DNA of 42,517 nucleotides from a virus, in the IMG/VR virus record IMGVR_UViG_3300010334_000104, positions 1 to 42,517 of that record. One strand, 5' to 3'. The notes below the pieces were generated by a model, which did no database searches, was not told the DNA's origin, and was given only the letters and a program-made list of their open reading frames with translations. This document shows, piece by piece, positions 31,328 to 40,099 of this stretch (the stretch's first letter is position 1; every line of letters begins with the position of its first letter). The position numbers and the translations under genes were made by a program.

Positions 31328-31724
31328 AAAGACCCTCTATTACTCGCTTGGCAAAGTATACTTTTTTATTGGCTTTATGATTTTTGGTCATTTCGTCGCC
31401 AGTAAGTATAAAGGTTTGATTATAGTAAGGACTCTCCGGATTGGTATTAACTAAATGCCAGTTAACACCTGCTTCTTGAGCTACGTCCATATGAATAGCG
31501 TCAATTAAAGATACAGTATCTTCTCTGTTTATTTTTCCAAAAAACTTACCATGTTCTATTTCTGGACGAGATTCATGAAAATATTTAACACCAGTATAAG
31601 CAGGAGTTTGAAGATGACTTAATGGGTTAATATCTCTTCCAAGTCTAGCGTCAGACAGAGGAGCAGGACGATACAAATCACAAGTATCGGTGTAAAGTCT
31701 TAACTGCCTACCGTTTAAAGACAT
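31314..31724 (-). CDS. Head-tail stopper-like protein (136 aa)
   Basis: Small strand-rich protein with internal KFFGKINREDTVSLI and QTFILTGDEM strands, in the position of head-closure/stopper proteins (SPP1 gp16 type). It follows the adaptor gene by 2 bp. The assignment is mainly by order and size. Confidence 0.6.
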   Translation of the reverse strand: MSLNGRQLRLYTDTCDLYRPAPLSDARLGRDINPLSHLQTPAYTGVKYFHESRPEIEHGKFFGKINREDTVSLIDAIHMDVAQEAGVNWHLVNTNPESPYYNQTFILTGDEMTKNHKANKKVYFAKRVIEGLYVSG

Positions 31725-31725
31725 T

Positions 31726-32397
31726 TTAAATTAATATTTTAGCTTGGCGCCGAGTGTATCGAGAGCTAGGTAATTTGTAAAGTTTTACTGTTTCTCTGTA
31801 GGACAAAGCTCCCTTAGTAAAAAATTGAAAAGGGTCGTACCTATTTCTTACTTCGGTAACATCTGCTTCAGAAAATTTAATTAAATAACCATTAATATCA
31901 AACTGAGTAAAGTTAACAATCATTGCTACAGATTGATATGCTACGCATAGCCAAACATCTGATGGAATACTAGCCCCATAACCCCAGTTAGCATTGATTT
32001 CTATGTTACTTCTTCCAGATGGGAAAGCAGTAATCCATTGATTGTTAAAAGAAAGAGCCCCACCTTGATAAATTTGTATCCTATTTTTAGGATAATTAGC
32101 TACACTTACTTCGTGAAAATGATCAATAGGCAGAGCTATTACAGTGGGGTTACCTATGAAAGTTACAGTAGAAATAGATATGTAATCATCTATTTCTAAC
32201 ATACCGGTCCCACTACCATTAAATGTTCTTACTTCGGTAGTGGGTGTCCAAGTTCTTTTTGTATGCTGTACAAAATTAGCAGATGCAGCAGCTATGAAAA
32301 GATCTATTGTCGAATCCGTGACCCGAGCAGGAATACTTACTCCCATTGCTGAGACTAAGTTTTTTACTTCTGTTCTAGTGGGCCAAATTGTAGACAT
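31726..32397 (-). CDS. Head-tail adaptor-like protein (223 aa)
   Basis: The N-terminal half is helical (TRTEVKNLVSAMG, DSTIDLFIAAASANFVQHTKR) as in gp6/gp15-type adaptors that dock on the portal; then follow beta strands with YISISTVTFIGNP. It sits between the membrane protein and stopper genes. No Shine-Dalgarno site is obvious. Confidence 0.65.
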   Translation of the reverse strand: MSTIWPTRTEVKNLVSAMGVSIPARVTDSTIDLFIAAASANFVQHTKRTWTPTTEVRTFNGSGTGMLEIDDYISISTVTFIGNPTVIALPIDHFHEVSVANYPKNRIQIYQGGALSFNNQWITAFPSGRSNIEINANWGYGASIPSDVWLCVAYQSVAMIVNFTQFDINGYLIKFSEADVTEVRNRYDPFQFFTKGALSYRETVKLYKLPSSRYTRRQAKILI

Positions 32398-32399
32398 AA

Positions 32400-32600
32400 T
32401 TAAGGAGTAGGTATAGGAACACTAAACTCATGGGATAGAGCCGCAGTAACACCGATTACTGCGCCAGCAATCCATCGTTTAATTGCCAAGTCCCATTCAA
32501 ATTTTGAATCTTTTGGTGCTCGTTTCCATGCATCTAAATCTATACATACAGCTCCAAGAAATCCACACATAGCTCCGGTCAAAAGAATGTTATATCTCAT
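32400..32600 (-). CDS. Small membrane protein, two hydrophobic segments (66 aa)
   Basis: Two hydrophobic segments (YNILLTGAMCGFLGAVCI and WIAGAVIGVTAALS) flank a charged loop rich in Lys and Asp. The size and topology suit a holin-like protein, though the position inside the head module is not typical. ATG at 32600 is chosen over TTG at 32606; it overlaps the glycosyltransferase stop by 11 nt. Confidence 0.6.
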   Translation of the reverse strand: MRYNILLTGAMCGFLGAVCIDLDAWKRAPKDSKFEWDLAIKRWIAGAVIGVTAALSHEFSVPIPTP

Positions 32601-33849
32601 GATCAATTATCTCTTTTACTTTATCTACTACGGGTTCCCACTTTCGATCTGGTCCCTGTCTTACCATAGTTATAGACGGATAAAGTGGGGTAATTGTGTC
32701 ATTTAGCCCCCATCTCCATTCACTTAGGTAAGGTAGCATCATTATACATTTCTTACCCATAGATCCGGCTAAGTGGGCTATCATACTGTCTACAGTAACT
32801 ACTACATCTAGGTTTTTAATAAAAGCAGCTGTATAAGCAACATTTGGAAGTCCATCTCTAACATTATAGAGCATGTAATCTGTTTTAACTGGTTCCCCAA
32901 GATCCAAAGATATTAAAACATTATCAGATAACGGTTTAAATATATCTGGATGAGGTATAGATCTATTTTTATCGTTAGGATGATTAGGAGATCCTCTCCA
33001 GTTTAACCCCACAGTTTTTTGATTTGAACTTTTAAAATTAGAAAAAAGAGATTTATCCCATTCTTCAATTACTGATTTCCTAATTTCTTTTACCCAATTG
33101 GGTAGGCTACCATACATATTCTCTTTAAAATCTTCTGGATAAACAGAGACTTTTACAAAGTACAAAGGTATGTCCATTACCGAACAATGATGGTCAAATT
33201 TTACATTGACAGAAAAATCTTTTGATCTACAAATTACGTAATCTATACCGAGACTATCTGCATTATCACTGACCAAATGGTAGAGTTCAGAAGAAGATTC
33301 ATAAATAATCTTATCAAAATACTTTTTTAAAGTGGGAATGTATCGTAAAAATTGTATCTGATCTCCAAGACCCTGCTCAGCATGAACAAATAAAGTTCCG
33401 CCTTTTAGTAGTGTCTGAGTTATATCGGGCTGTCTAAATCTAGTATGATTAGGAAGATGAACTTTTCTCCAGTCATAAAGAGTCCATCCTAATTGATCGC
33501 TACCCCTGCGAAGAAGTACATGAGAAAAATTCCAGTTAATAGAAGGAATATGGTTACATTTGCTATATGCATATGCATATGTATTATACTCCTCTTCTAA
33601 TTCTCCCAAATGATGATAACAAGATGCTAAAGTTACATAGCTTGTTAAATTATTTGGGTCTGCTCCAACACCCTTTTTAGCATATTTCAGTGCTTCTTCG
33701 TACTTACCTGTGTGAAGCAGACATACGGATTTAAGTATGTATAAATCTGGATTCTCGGGTGTAGATAAAATTGCTTGATCTATTTGCGATTCATATTGAG
33801 ATGCAAATAGAGGATCGTTTATTTGAGCGGGGCTTATAGAAATGGTCAT
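32590..33849 (-). CDS. TPR-glycosyltransferase (GT9/heptosyltransferase-like) in the head module
   Basis: 419 aa. Residues about 30-110 are tetratricopeptide-like repeats (LLHTGKYEEALKYAKKGVGADPNN). The rest matches TPR-linked GT9-like transferases: LFVHAEQGLGDQIQFLRYIP, then GLNWRGSPNHPNDKNRSI and VTVDSMIAHLAGSMGKK. Such enzymes transfer a sugar from a nucleotide donor, often to protein or surface polymers. Lying between the capsid/decoration and adaptor genes, it may glycosylate a virion protein; that is inference. It is downstream of two hairpins and has a good GAGGAG site, so expression may be tuned apart from the capsid. Confidence 0.85.
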   Translation of the reverse strand: MTISISPAQINDPLFASQYESQIDQAILSTPENPDLYILKSVCLLHTGKYEEALKYAKKGVGADPNNLTSYVTLASCYHHLGELEEEYNTYAYAYSKCNHIPSINWNFSHVLLRRGSDQLGWTLYDWRKVHLPNHTRFRQPDITQTLLKGGTLFVHAEQGLGDQIQFLRYIPTLKKYFDKIIYESSSELYHLVSDNADSLGIDYVICRSKDFSVNVKFDHHCSVMDIPLYFVKVSVYPEDFKENMYGSLPNWVKEIRKSVIEEWDKSLFSNFKSSNQKTVGLNWRGSPNHPNDKNRSIPHPDIFKPLSDNVLISLDLGEPVKTDYMLYNVRDGLPNVAYTAAFIKNLDVVVTVDSMIAHLAGSMGKKCIMMLPYLSEWRWGLNDTITPLYPSITMVRQGPDRKWEPVVDKVKEIIDHEI

Positions 33850-33872
33850 TAGTTAATGCTCTCCTCATAAAT

Positions 33873-33905
33873 ATAAGCCAATAACTAAATTAGTTATTGG
33901 CTTAT
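33873..33905 (-). terminator. 15-bp perfect hairpin before the glycosyltransferase gene
   Basis: ATAAGCCAATAACTA and its exact complement are separated by 3 nt. It lies between the decoration-like gene and the glycosyltransferase. No U-run follows leftward, so it is more probably an RNA stabiliser, processing site or attenuator than a full terminator. Confidence 0.65.
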
Positions 33906-33908
33906 AGA

Positions 33909-33974
33909 AAGAACCCAACTTTTCAGTATGAATGAATGACCAACACTCATTTGCTATCTAAGCAATGGGTTCTT
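33909..33974 (-). ncRNA. Branched structured RNA candidate
   Basis: On the transcribed strand a 9-bp closing stem (AAGAACCCA/TGGGTTCTT) encloses TTGCT-TAGAT-AGCAA, ATGA-GTGTTGG-TCAT and ACT-GAAA-AGT (a GNRA-type loop). It begins at the stop codon of the decoration-like gene and leads into the 15-bp hairpin. The individual arms are short, so only the closing stem is strong evidence. Confidence 0.35.
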
Positions 33975-34344
33975 ACGGGAACGACAGTCCTGGTTCTACT
34001 TTATAAGCAATAGCCGGAACACCTGCAGTTGAGGAAAATACAACTGCGGCCCGGACATACCTAAAAGTAGTTGAGAAAGTTACGAATTGTTCTATTTGCT
34101 GTGCGGCAGTAGTTCCAGTAATAGGAGGTGCGGCCGCAATATCAAAGAACGTAGTATTATCACTAGATGCCTGAATTTTAAAAGTAAAAACAGTTCCAGC
34201 AGTAGATACACTTGCGTAACTACTTACAAGAAAACGAGCGGTAAAACCAGCACGCTGAGTTCCTGTTTTTAAATCAAAACCGGCACTATTGAATGACGCA
34301 GTTTGCGTAGTTTGTGTTTGTAGGGTAAAATTAACGTCAACCAT
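33973..34344 (-). CDS. Capsid decoration-like or minor head protein (123 aa)
   Basis: A strand-rich, Thr/Ala/Ser/Phe-rich protein with the repeated pattern TFKIQASSDNTTFFDI and YVRAAVVFSS, typical of jelly-roll or Ig-like decoration proteins. It follows the major capsid gene after one base, the usual site for such a gene. It could alternatively be a head fibre base. Confidence 0.55.
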   Translation of the reverse strand: MVDVNFTLQTQTTQTASFNSAGFDLKTGTQRAGFTARFLVSSYASVSTAGTVFTFKIQASSDNTTFFDIAAAPPITGTTAAQQIEQFVTFSTTFRYVRAAVVFSSTAGVPAIAYKVEPGLSFP

Positions 34345-34345
34345 A

Positions 34346-35365
34346 TTAGCTCATCTTAATGTTAAAGATTCGTCCCATGCATCGAGAGTGTTGTGGAAGA
34401 AGTCCTACAGCGTAATCTACGCTAATTCGGGAAATCGTACCATCATTACCAATAGCTCCAAGATCTTTAACAGATTTTTCCATAGGAGCAAATTGCCAAC
34501 CAATAAGACGATCTTCACCGTAAACAACACCATAGATACTAGAAAAGTTACTAGCACCCGGCAAACCTGCGGCAGTTTCCGTATTAGTAATAATACGAGT
34601 AGATTGATCGGCTTTACGTCCAATATCAATAATTCGTGCTCCCTTATAATAAGTTAAAGAACGATCATAAGCATCTTTTGTAATATTCCAACCAGCACCC
34701 GCACCTAGCAAACGTACTGCTCGTTCTAGACGACGCTTCATTTGATCATTCATATAAAGACATACGCCATCGCCTTCTTCTCGTCCAAGATAAGAAAGAA
34801 GAGTTTGAATATATTCGATCATGTTATTGGCGGTAGCAGTAGTCATACCTGCTTGAGACATATCTACACCACTAGCATCAATCTTTATATCCGTAGCAAG
34901 TTTATACGTAGCAGGATTATCTATTCGAGTACGCAAACCAATAAAACTATCTTCATCACCACTGAGGTGGTCATTATTGATAAAGTAGTCATTAAAGTTG
35001 TAAGCTACAGAACTCCAATATGCTTCCAAACTTGCCGCACGAGGATCAACAATTTGATTTCGATCTTCAATTAGCTTATAATCAACATCTATTGAGTTAC
35101 GCAAAAGCCATGCCTGTTCTGCATAAGCAGTGGGCTTACCTTTAGTAACAGTAGTACCTTCATTTAGCTTTGCCCAGTTAACGTTAGGAAGATTATCCAT
35201 CCAACGAACACCCTGCTGAACCAAAGTAGGATCAGTAATCAAAGGAATATCCGCAAGAACAATTCCGTTAAAAAGAAGAGAAGTTACTATTTTCTTAACT
35301 AGTGGGACATTAGACATGACCCCATATTCACTTAGTGAGATTGCATTTACATCGGCAGCAGCCAT
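34346..35365 (-). CDS. Major capsid protein (HK97-fold)
   Basis: 339 aa, following the scaffold gene and preceding the neck genes. The sequence has features of HK97-fold capsid proteins of the N4gp56/encapsulin-like kind: an N-terminal arm, IEDRNQIVDPRAASLEAYWSSVAYNFNDYFINND helix region and a C-terminal RIITNTETAAGLPGA...GVVYGEDRL strand. No protease domain is fused. AGGAG lies 11 nt before the ATG. A 10-bp hairpin stands just upstream of its ribosome-binding site, which may protect the mRNA for high expression. Confidence 0.85.
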   Translation of the reverse strand: MAAADVNAISLSEYGVMSNVPLVKKIVTSLLFNGIVLADIPLITDPTLVQQGVRWMDNLPNVNWAKLNEGTTVTKGKPTAYAEQAWLLRNSIDVDYKLIEDRNQIVDPRAASLEAYWSSVAYNFNDYFINNDHLSGDEDSFIGLRTRIDNPATYKLATDIKIDASGVDMSQAGMTTATANNMIEYIQTLLSYLGREEGDGVCLYMNDQMKRRLERAVRLLGAGAGWNITKDAYDRSLTYYKGARIIDIGRKADQSTRIITNTETAAGLPGASNFSSIYGVVYGEDRLIGWQFAPMEKSVKDLGAIGNDGTISRISVDYAVGLLPQHSRCMGRIFNIKMS

Positions 35366-35398
35366 ATTTTTATTTTCTCCTTACTCCAAGTGTAGCTT

Positions 35399-35427
35399 GG
35401 GACCAATCCTATTACGAGATTGGTCCC
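35399..35427 (-). promoter_or_regulatory. Hairpin between scaffold and capsid genes
   Basis: GGGACCAATC/GATTGGTCCC forms a perfect 10-bp stem with a 9-nt loop. It lies 34 bp before the capsid start. No U-run, so an RNA-processing or 5'-stabilising role for the capsid transcript is likely. Confidence 0.6.
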
Positions 35428-35440
35428 ATTCTTGTATATC

Positions 35441-36001
35441 TTACTTACTTAATACTGCTCCCCATCCAATATTTCGATATGCTTTTATATCTGTTGGTGG
35501 CGGTGGTGGGGTATTTTTGTCATCTTTGTTATTTGGAAAAGATGGAGGTGGAGCTCCGGGATTTGTTACGTTTCCTTGAGAAGTAACTGGTGTAATTACT
35601 TTTGCCGCTGCCTTAATTCGATTTAAAGAATCAAGAATATCTTGTTCATTAAAAGTCATTGTGCGAACAGCTTCACGTTTATCTTCAGGAAAACCGGTTA
35701 AAGTCTCTTCATACAAAGTTTTAATTGATTGCTCATACTTACTTAGATGACTTTTAGCAGATTCTTCTCGTTCTTTAGCTCCCTTAAGATCTTCTACTTC
35801 TTTTGAAAGACGTTCCTTTTCAGAAAGATCTTTAGCTTCTATTGCTTGAAGTCGAGCTTCCAGATCTGCTTTGTCTTTGAGAGCCGCTTCTTTTTCTGCA
35901 TTGGAAGCGTCAATTTTTGCACGCATTTCTTTAATAACAGAATTATTATCATTAGAAGGATCAGGACCTTCTTCAATGGGCAAATATTTATTATTGTTCA
36001 T
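35441..36001 (-). CDS. Scaffolding protein (186 aa)
   Basis: A long coiled-coil region (residues 25-95: EMRAKIDASNAEKEAALKDK and the following Glu/Lys-rich stretch) and a Pro/Asn-rich tail with a PPPPP run: the pattern of DUF4355-type scaffolds, placed between portal and capsid genes. It would guide procapsid assembly and then leave. GGAG lies 6 nt before the ATG. Confidence 0.8.
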   Translation of the reverse strand: MNNNKYLPIEEGPDPSNDNNSVIKEMRAKIDASNAEKEAALKDKADLEARLQAIEAKDLSEKERLSKEVEDLKGAKEREESAKSHLSKYEQSIKTLYEETLTGFPEDKREAVRTMTFNEQDILDSLNRIKAAAKVITPVTSQGNVTNPGAPPPSFPNNKDDKNTPPPPPTDIKAYRNIGWGAVLSK

Positions 36002-36389
36002 ATTCTTCTCCGCTCACCACCACAAATCCATGAAATTCAGCGTAGAATCCCATATTAAGCAGATTTAGCTGATCTGCTATTCCTTCTGGAAAATGTGGAA
36101 TAATTATTGGCATATTCATAGCATCTCTTTCTTTAGTGCTATTTATATATGGATAGCCAATTACGGCAATTGCTTTTTTATCTCCCTGCCAAACTAGCTC
36201 TCCAGTATCTTCATCTTTAACAATTTCTGCACAATTATTTGTTTTTTGTGCATTGTCAATTAATTTTTTAAGAATTTCTGGTGTTATAAGTTCTTTATGT
36301 TCTGTCCCCAACTGTTCCCCCTGATCTTTGTTGTTGTCTTGAAGATTTGGATTTTCTATCGTTACCTTCTCCGTCGGAAGATTGTCCAT
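35991..36389 (-). CDS. Hypothetical head-module protein (132 aa)
   Basis: Unrecognised. The acidic, disordered-looking N-terminus (LQDNNKDQGEQLGTEHKEL) leads into a folded C-terminal part with KAIAVIGYPYINS and FHGFVVVSGEE strands. A GGGAGG site 8 nt before ATG 36389 decides the start over an earlier ATG at 36446. It overlaps the portal gene by 95 nt in another frame and the scaffold gene by 11 nt. Confidence 0.7.
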   Translation of the reverse strand: MDNLPTEKVTIENPNLQDNNKDQGEQLGTEHKELITPEILKKLIDNAQKTNNCAEIVKDEDTGELVWQGDKKAIAVIGYPYINSTKERDAMNMPIIIPHFPEGIADQLNLLNMGFYAEFHGFVVVSGEEYEQ

Positions 36390-37881
36390 CTTGAGAACCT
36401 CCCGGTTCTCTTGATTTACTGGTTTTGTTATCTCGCTCAATTGCATTTTTTACTTCTTTTTCTCTTTCAATTAATTCTTCTTCTGTAATAGAAATTTCTT
36501 CCATTTGCGATACTCTTTGAACTGCTACTTTAGGTGATATATAACCTCCTTTAACCTCTCTATCTATTCTATCAAAGTTATTAAACATTTCGTCGGCGCT
36601 GGCCGTAAATTGACTATACCAAGTTAAACTGTATTCTAAATCAGATATAGTTTTGGTTGCAAAACTACGAAACTCAACAACCCCTATATTAGCAAGAGCT
36701 ATTATTAAAGTTTTCATCAATAGGGATATTCCATTTTCCCCATATTGAATCTTTTTCTGACCAACTACTTCTAAAAGTGGTTGATACATTTGAATTAAAA
36801 CCGATTGAGTTAGTGATCCTTTATTAGTTATATCTTCTTGTCTAGGAAAAACTGCCCCAGTAGAATCAAAAAGCATACTTTTCATATTGGAAGCATAACT
36901 AGCAATATGTTCTCGTATTTTATTTCCCGATTCTAATATCTCAGCTCTACCTTGTTTAGTGGGAGCTTCATCGGAATCAGCTGTTTTCATATCTAAAGTT
37001 GTTCCGGGTGTTCCCGGATGATCCATAGAATCATCATCTTTAGGTTCCAAATCAATAAAGATAACAGTGGGGTCTACTTCTAGCTGATTAGAACGATCCA
37101 TTAAATGATAAGAAAGGTTTATTCGGTCTAACAAATGGGTAAGACCAAATATATCTCCCTTACCATAGTGGGAAAAAGTTTCTCGATTCTTAATATGAAC
37201 AACTGGAATAATTCCAAAATTATTCTTTATTTGTTTATCAATTTCCCATTCTTTTTTATCCAAACTTTCCCAAATGGGGATTGTTCCGGGCATATAGTCA
37301 ATTTTTGCTCCCGCCCCAAACATTTGAGATTCTTGTGGTTTATATCTAATTTCTTCTGTTTCAGTCCATTCTTCACGATACCACATGAATTTACCAGTTT
37401 CTGGATCAAAATATTCGTATTGAATACGAGCCATTAAAAGCGTATCTATATCGTGTGGGTCATAATAAAACCTAACTTGTGTAAGTGGGGAAAGTACCTG
37501 TAATTTTATTTGTTTAGCTTTGCTGGCGTCATAGGTAAATTTAATTACCACTCCCCCATCTCGTCCACCTTGTTCAGCAATGCTGACAAGTTTGGAATCC
37601 ATATTATTTTGTTTCCAAATTTTAAGTAAATACTCATTTACTTTTTGATCCTCTCTAAATTGCATCTCTGGCGGTTTACCAAATAACCATTTAGCGGGCC
37701 TGTCAATTATTTGCTGACCAATACTAAGACAAGTGGGGTATGGTCCCATTTTTTCAGTATTCCAAGCTTTAAAAGCATAATAAGGATACGGATTTAAATT
37801 GTAATAAGCACGACTATTCATTCCCGCACTAACATACTCTACTAACCCGGATGGTTGATGTTTAGTGTTTATTACGTTCAT
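36295..37881 (-). CDS. Portal protein (SPP1 gp6-like)
   Basis: 528 aa, with the typical sequence of SPP1-type portals: an N-terminal clip/wing region, NNFGIIPVVHIKNRE and GLTHLLDRINLSYHLMDRSNQ helices, LFDSTGAVFPRQ and a hydrophilic, disordered C-terminus rich in Ser, Arg, Gly and Gln. It forms the dodecameric DNA gate at the head vertex. I chose the ATG that overlaps the previous stop (ATGA at 37878-37881) over the one 12 nt upstream; neither has a strong Shine-Dalgarno site. Confidence 0.88.
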   Translation of the reverse strand: MNVINTKHQPSGLVEYVSAGMNSRAYYNLNPYPYYAFKAWNTEKMGPYPTCLSIGQQIIDRPAKWLFGKPPEMQFREDQKVNEYLLKIWKQNNMDSKLVSIAEQGGRDGGVVIKFTYDASKAKQIKLQVLSPLTQVRFYYDPHDIDTLLMARIQYEYFDPETGKFMWYREEWTETEEIRYKPQESQMFGAGAKIDYMPGTIPIWESLDKKEWEIDKQIKNNFGIIPVVHIKNRETFSHYGKGDIFGLTHLLDRINLSYHLMDRSNQLEVDPTVIFIDLEPKDDDSMDHPGTPGTTLDMKTADSDEAPTKQGRAEILESGNKIREHIASYASNMKSMLFDSTGAVFPRQEDITNKGSLTQSVLIQMYQPLLEVVGQKKIQYGENGISLLMKTLIIALANIGVVEFRSFATKTISDLEYSLTWYSQFTASADEMFNNFDRIDREVKGGYISPKVAVQRVSQMEEISITEEELIEREKEVKNAIERDNKTSKSREPGGSQDGQSSDGEGNDRKSKSSRQQQRSGGTVGDRT

Positions 37882-38405
37882 ACTAACCACCATTTGATAT
37901 AGCCAGTAAAATCATTAATATCTCTAACACGTCTATATACTCCTTGACCGTCATTTTGAGATCCTTTTTTGCCATCGGAAGTATTTCCCCCAATAGTATG
38001 AATAGAAGTTCCATCTACTTTAATAACTATTTCGATATGCCTTTCTTGAGTTGGACCAAAACCTTTTACCCAATAAGCTAAACAACCCCTAGTGGGCGTA
38101 TTTATTTTTGTTTTATTAGTGATAGACCAATTTCTCCATTCAAGAACAGCTGCCGATTTAAACATTTTCCATCCTGCATTAAACAAACATTCCGAAACAA
38201 AAGCGGCGCACCAAGAATAACCTTCGTTTAAACCAACTAGCTTAAGAAATTTAGCTACCCATTTTCCTTTGTTGTTGCCACCTATTTCAGTTACTTTAAT
38301 AGTGTCTGCATAATAAGCTGCCCAAAGAACAGCGCGTTCTTGAATTGGCAAATTATCCCATTCAAATTGGGAAATATTTATATTTTCTGGTTTAAGATTT
38401 GTCAT
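37878..38405 (-). CDS. CHAP/NlpC-like peptidoglycan hydrolase (175 aa)
   Basis: A single catalytic domain with the active-site Cys in YSWCAAFVSECL (about residue 60) and the His in RHIEIVIKVDG (about 122), followed by IHTIGGNTSDG: the pattern of TIGR02594/CHAP amidase-endopeptidases. No cell-wall-binding domain or signal peptide is seen. It lies between terminase and portal genes, unusual for an endolysin, so it could be either the lysin or a virion-associated enzyme. AGGAG 7 nt upstream supports the start. Confidence 0.82.
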   Translation of the reverse strand: MTNLKPENINISQFEWDNLPIQERAVLWAAYYADTIKVTEIGGNNKGKWVAKFLKLVGLNEGYSWCAAFVSECLFNAGWKMFKSAAVLEWRNWSITNKTKINTPTRGCLAYWVKGFGPTQERHIEIVIKVDGTSIHTIGGNTSDGKKGSQNDGQGVYRRVRDINDFTGYIKWWLV

Positions 38406-40099
38406 ACAAAACTCCTAGATGATCCCATTCTAAATTTAATTTTTGTGGCTTTTTGCTTTTCTTTTGAAAGATATTTTTTTATGGCTATTTTGTCTTTCAA
38501 AATATAACATGCTATTGCTACAGACATAACCCTATCATCATGACCAATTATAGCTCCAAATTTATTACCGGGAAGTTTTGAATAGTTTTTCATCTCTTCT
38601 AATGTTTTTATTTGTCTTATAATCAAAGACCCGTCCATAGACATTTCAAACAAAGCAGCTAATGCCATGCTTTTTGTTTTAACATTAGTATGAAATCCTG
38701 GTTTTCTTACCCTGCTATTTACTTTTGCTTCGTAATCAGTATGATAATAAATATTATCGTATCCTATTACATTTATAAGAGTATTTAGAACTGAGTGGCC
38801 GTGATTATTTCTTTCTACGGCAATTAAAGCTGAGTTGTACCAGTAACCGAGTTGACTAATTAAAACTGCATAATCATATGGTTCCCATCTTCCATGTAAT
38901 GTAGCAACTTGTTCCATTGTTTCTGAATCAATAACGTCAGTAGAACAAGAGTCTGGGTCACCTTTATCATTTAAACCTTCGCTAGGGTCAGCAGAAAGCA
39001 AATATCTATGACCAATAGCAGGTAAAGAAAATATAGATAAAGAAACTCGCGATCGTTTAGTCTCCAAATACAGTTCAGGATATTTTCTAGGTACTTCAAT
39101 TGTTAATTTTTCCGAATCTAAAGCTACTGGAACTAATTCTTTATCTATAAAACCGTTGTCAAAATAACCTTGCCCACTAGTAAGAAACGCTTCTTGAGCG
39201 TTCATTGGATATTCTTGTGGAAAATCTCCTTCTTCTGAAGATCCATCTCTTTTACTATTTCTAAGGGCAAGTATTTTATTTCGTCGCCAATTTAATTGTT
39301 CTGGCGACAAATCAGGATAAAACTCTAAAAGTTTTTTTTCGTCATCAGTGGGCTCCCAAATTTGTTCTTCTTCAAATGGCTTAGCATAGGTGGGTTCTAT
39401 AAACCAAGGAAAAAACCTGTCTGAATAGATACTATTTCCTTCTTCGGCAGCTTTGTATTCTACAAAATAATAATTACCTACGCCATTAGCAGTGCTTTCA
39501 AGAAAAATATTGCCGTCTTCAGGTACGGATTCCAAAAGACCAGCAATAACTGGTCCAGCATTATTATAAAAAGCAACTTCAGATAAATGAACATTATTTA
39601 AAGTTCCTCCACGACCAACTTTAGCAGATCCGGCCCATCCAACAGTAAAACTTGAATTAATATCTTCAAACTCAAGTTTAGTAGCAGAATCCGTGCCTAT
39701 TTTTCTTTTTAAGTGGGGTGGAAGGGTATCGTTAAATCTTTTTACCAATGCAAATAGATTTTTAGCATTAGTTTCATCCTGCGCAATCATCATTGATTGG
39801 GTATTAGGAACATTAGCAGTGTCTACAAATATTCTTCCAGCTATAAAAGTTGTAAAACCCATTTGACGGGCTTTAAGAATTATTTCACGGTTACCTCTAA
39901 ATGTTTCAAGTTTAGGATTCTTCTTCAAGTACAACTGCTGGGCTGAGTTTAGCCGGAATGGGATTATATTCCTTTGCTTGTCTCTGATTTTCAGGTCTTC
40001 CAAGGTTATGCATTGAATTTGTTTGGGCAGTAAAACCTGCGAGATTGCCTCCGCGAATAAGGTTGTCGAGGTGCCTGTGAAGCTGGACCTTTTGTTCAT
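38402..40099 (-). CDS. Large terminase subunit (ATPase-nuclease)
   Basis: 565 aa. The N-terminal ATPase has KARQMGFTT (Walker A variant, near residue 77) and VHLSEVAFY (Walker B with catalytic Glu). The C-terminal RNase H-type nuclease shows ADPSEG, AVERNNHGHS and GHDDRVMSVA as the three acidic motifs. It packages DNA into the procapsid. The ATG at 40099 has AGAAGGA 10 nt upstream, which supports the long N-terminus even though it overlaps the upstream gene by 188 nt. Its stop overlaps the hydrolase start by 4 nt. Confidence 0.94.
   Translation of the reverse strand: MNKRSSFTGTSTTLFAEAISQVLLPKQIQCITLEDLKIRDKQRNIIPFRLNSAQQLYLKKNPKLETFRGNREIILKARQMGFTTFIAGRIFVDTANVPNTQSMMIAQDETNAKNLFALVKRFNDTLPPHLKRKIGTDSATKLEFEDINSSFTVGWAGSAKVGRGGTLNNVHLSEVAFYNNAGPVIAGLLESVPEDGNIFLESTANGVGNYYFVEYKAAEEGNSIYSDRFFPWFIEPTYAKPFEEEQIWEPTDDEKKLLEFYPDLSPEQLNWRRNKILALRNSKRDGSSEEGDFPQEYPMNAQEAFLTSGQGYFDNGFIDKELVPVALDSEKLTIEVPRKYPELYLETKRSRVSLSIFSLPAIGHRYLLSADPSEGLNDKGDPDSCSTDVIDSETMEQVATLHGRWEPYDYAVLISQLGYWYNSALIAVERNNHGHSVLNTLINVIGYDNIYYHTDYEAKVNSRVRKPGFHTNVKTKSMALAALFEMSMDGSLIIRQIKTLEEMKNYSKLPGNKFGAIIGHDDRVMSVAIACYILKDKIAIKKYLSKEKQKATKIKFRMGSSRSFV

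Noticed and set aside
35316-35586. Plus-strand frames near the capsid start
   Set aside because: They lie antisense to the capsid and scaffold genes and read through the hairpin region; no support.
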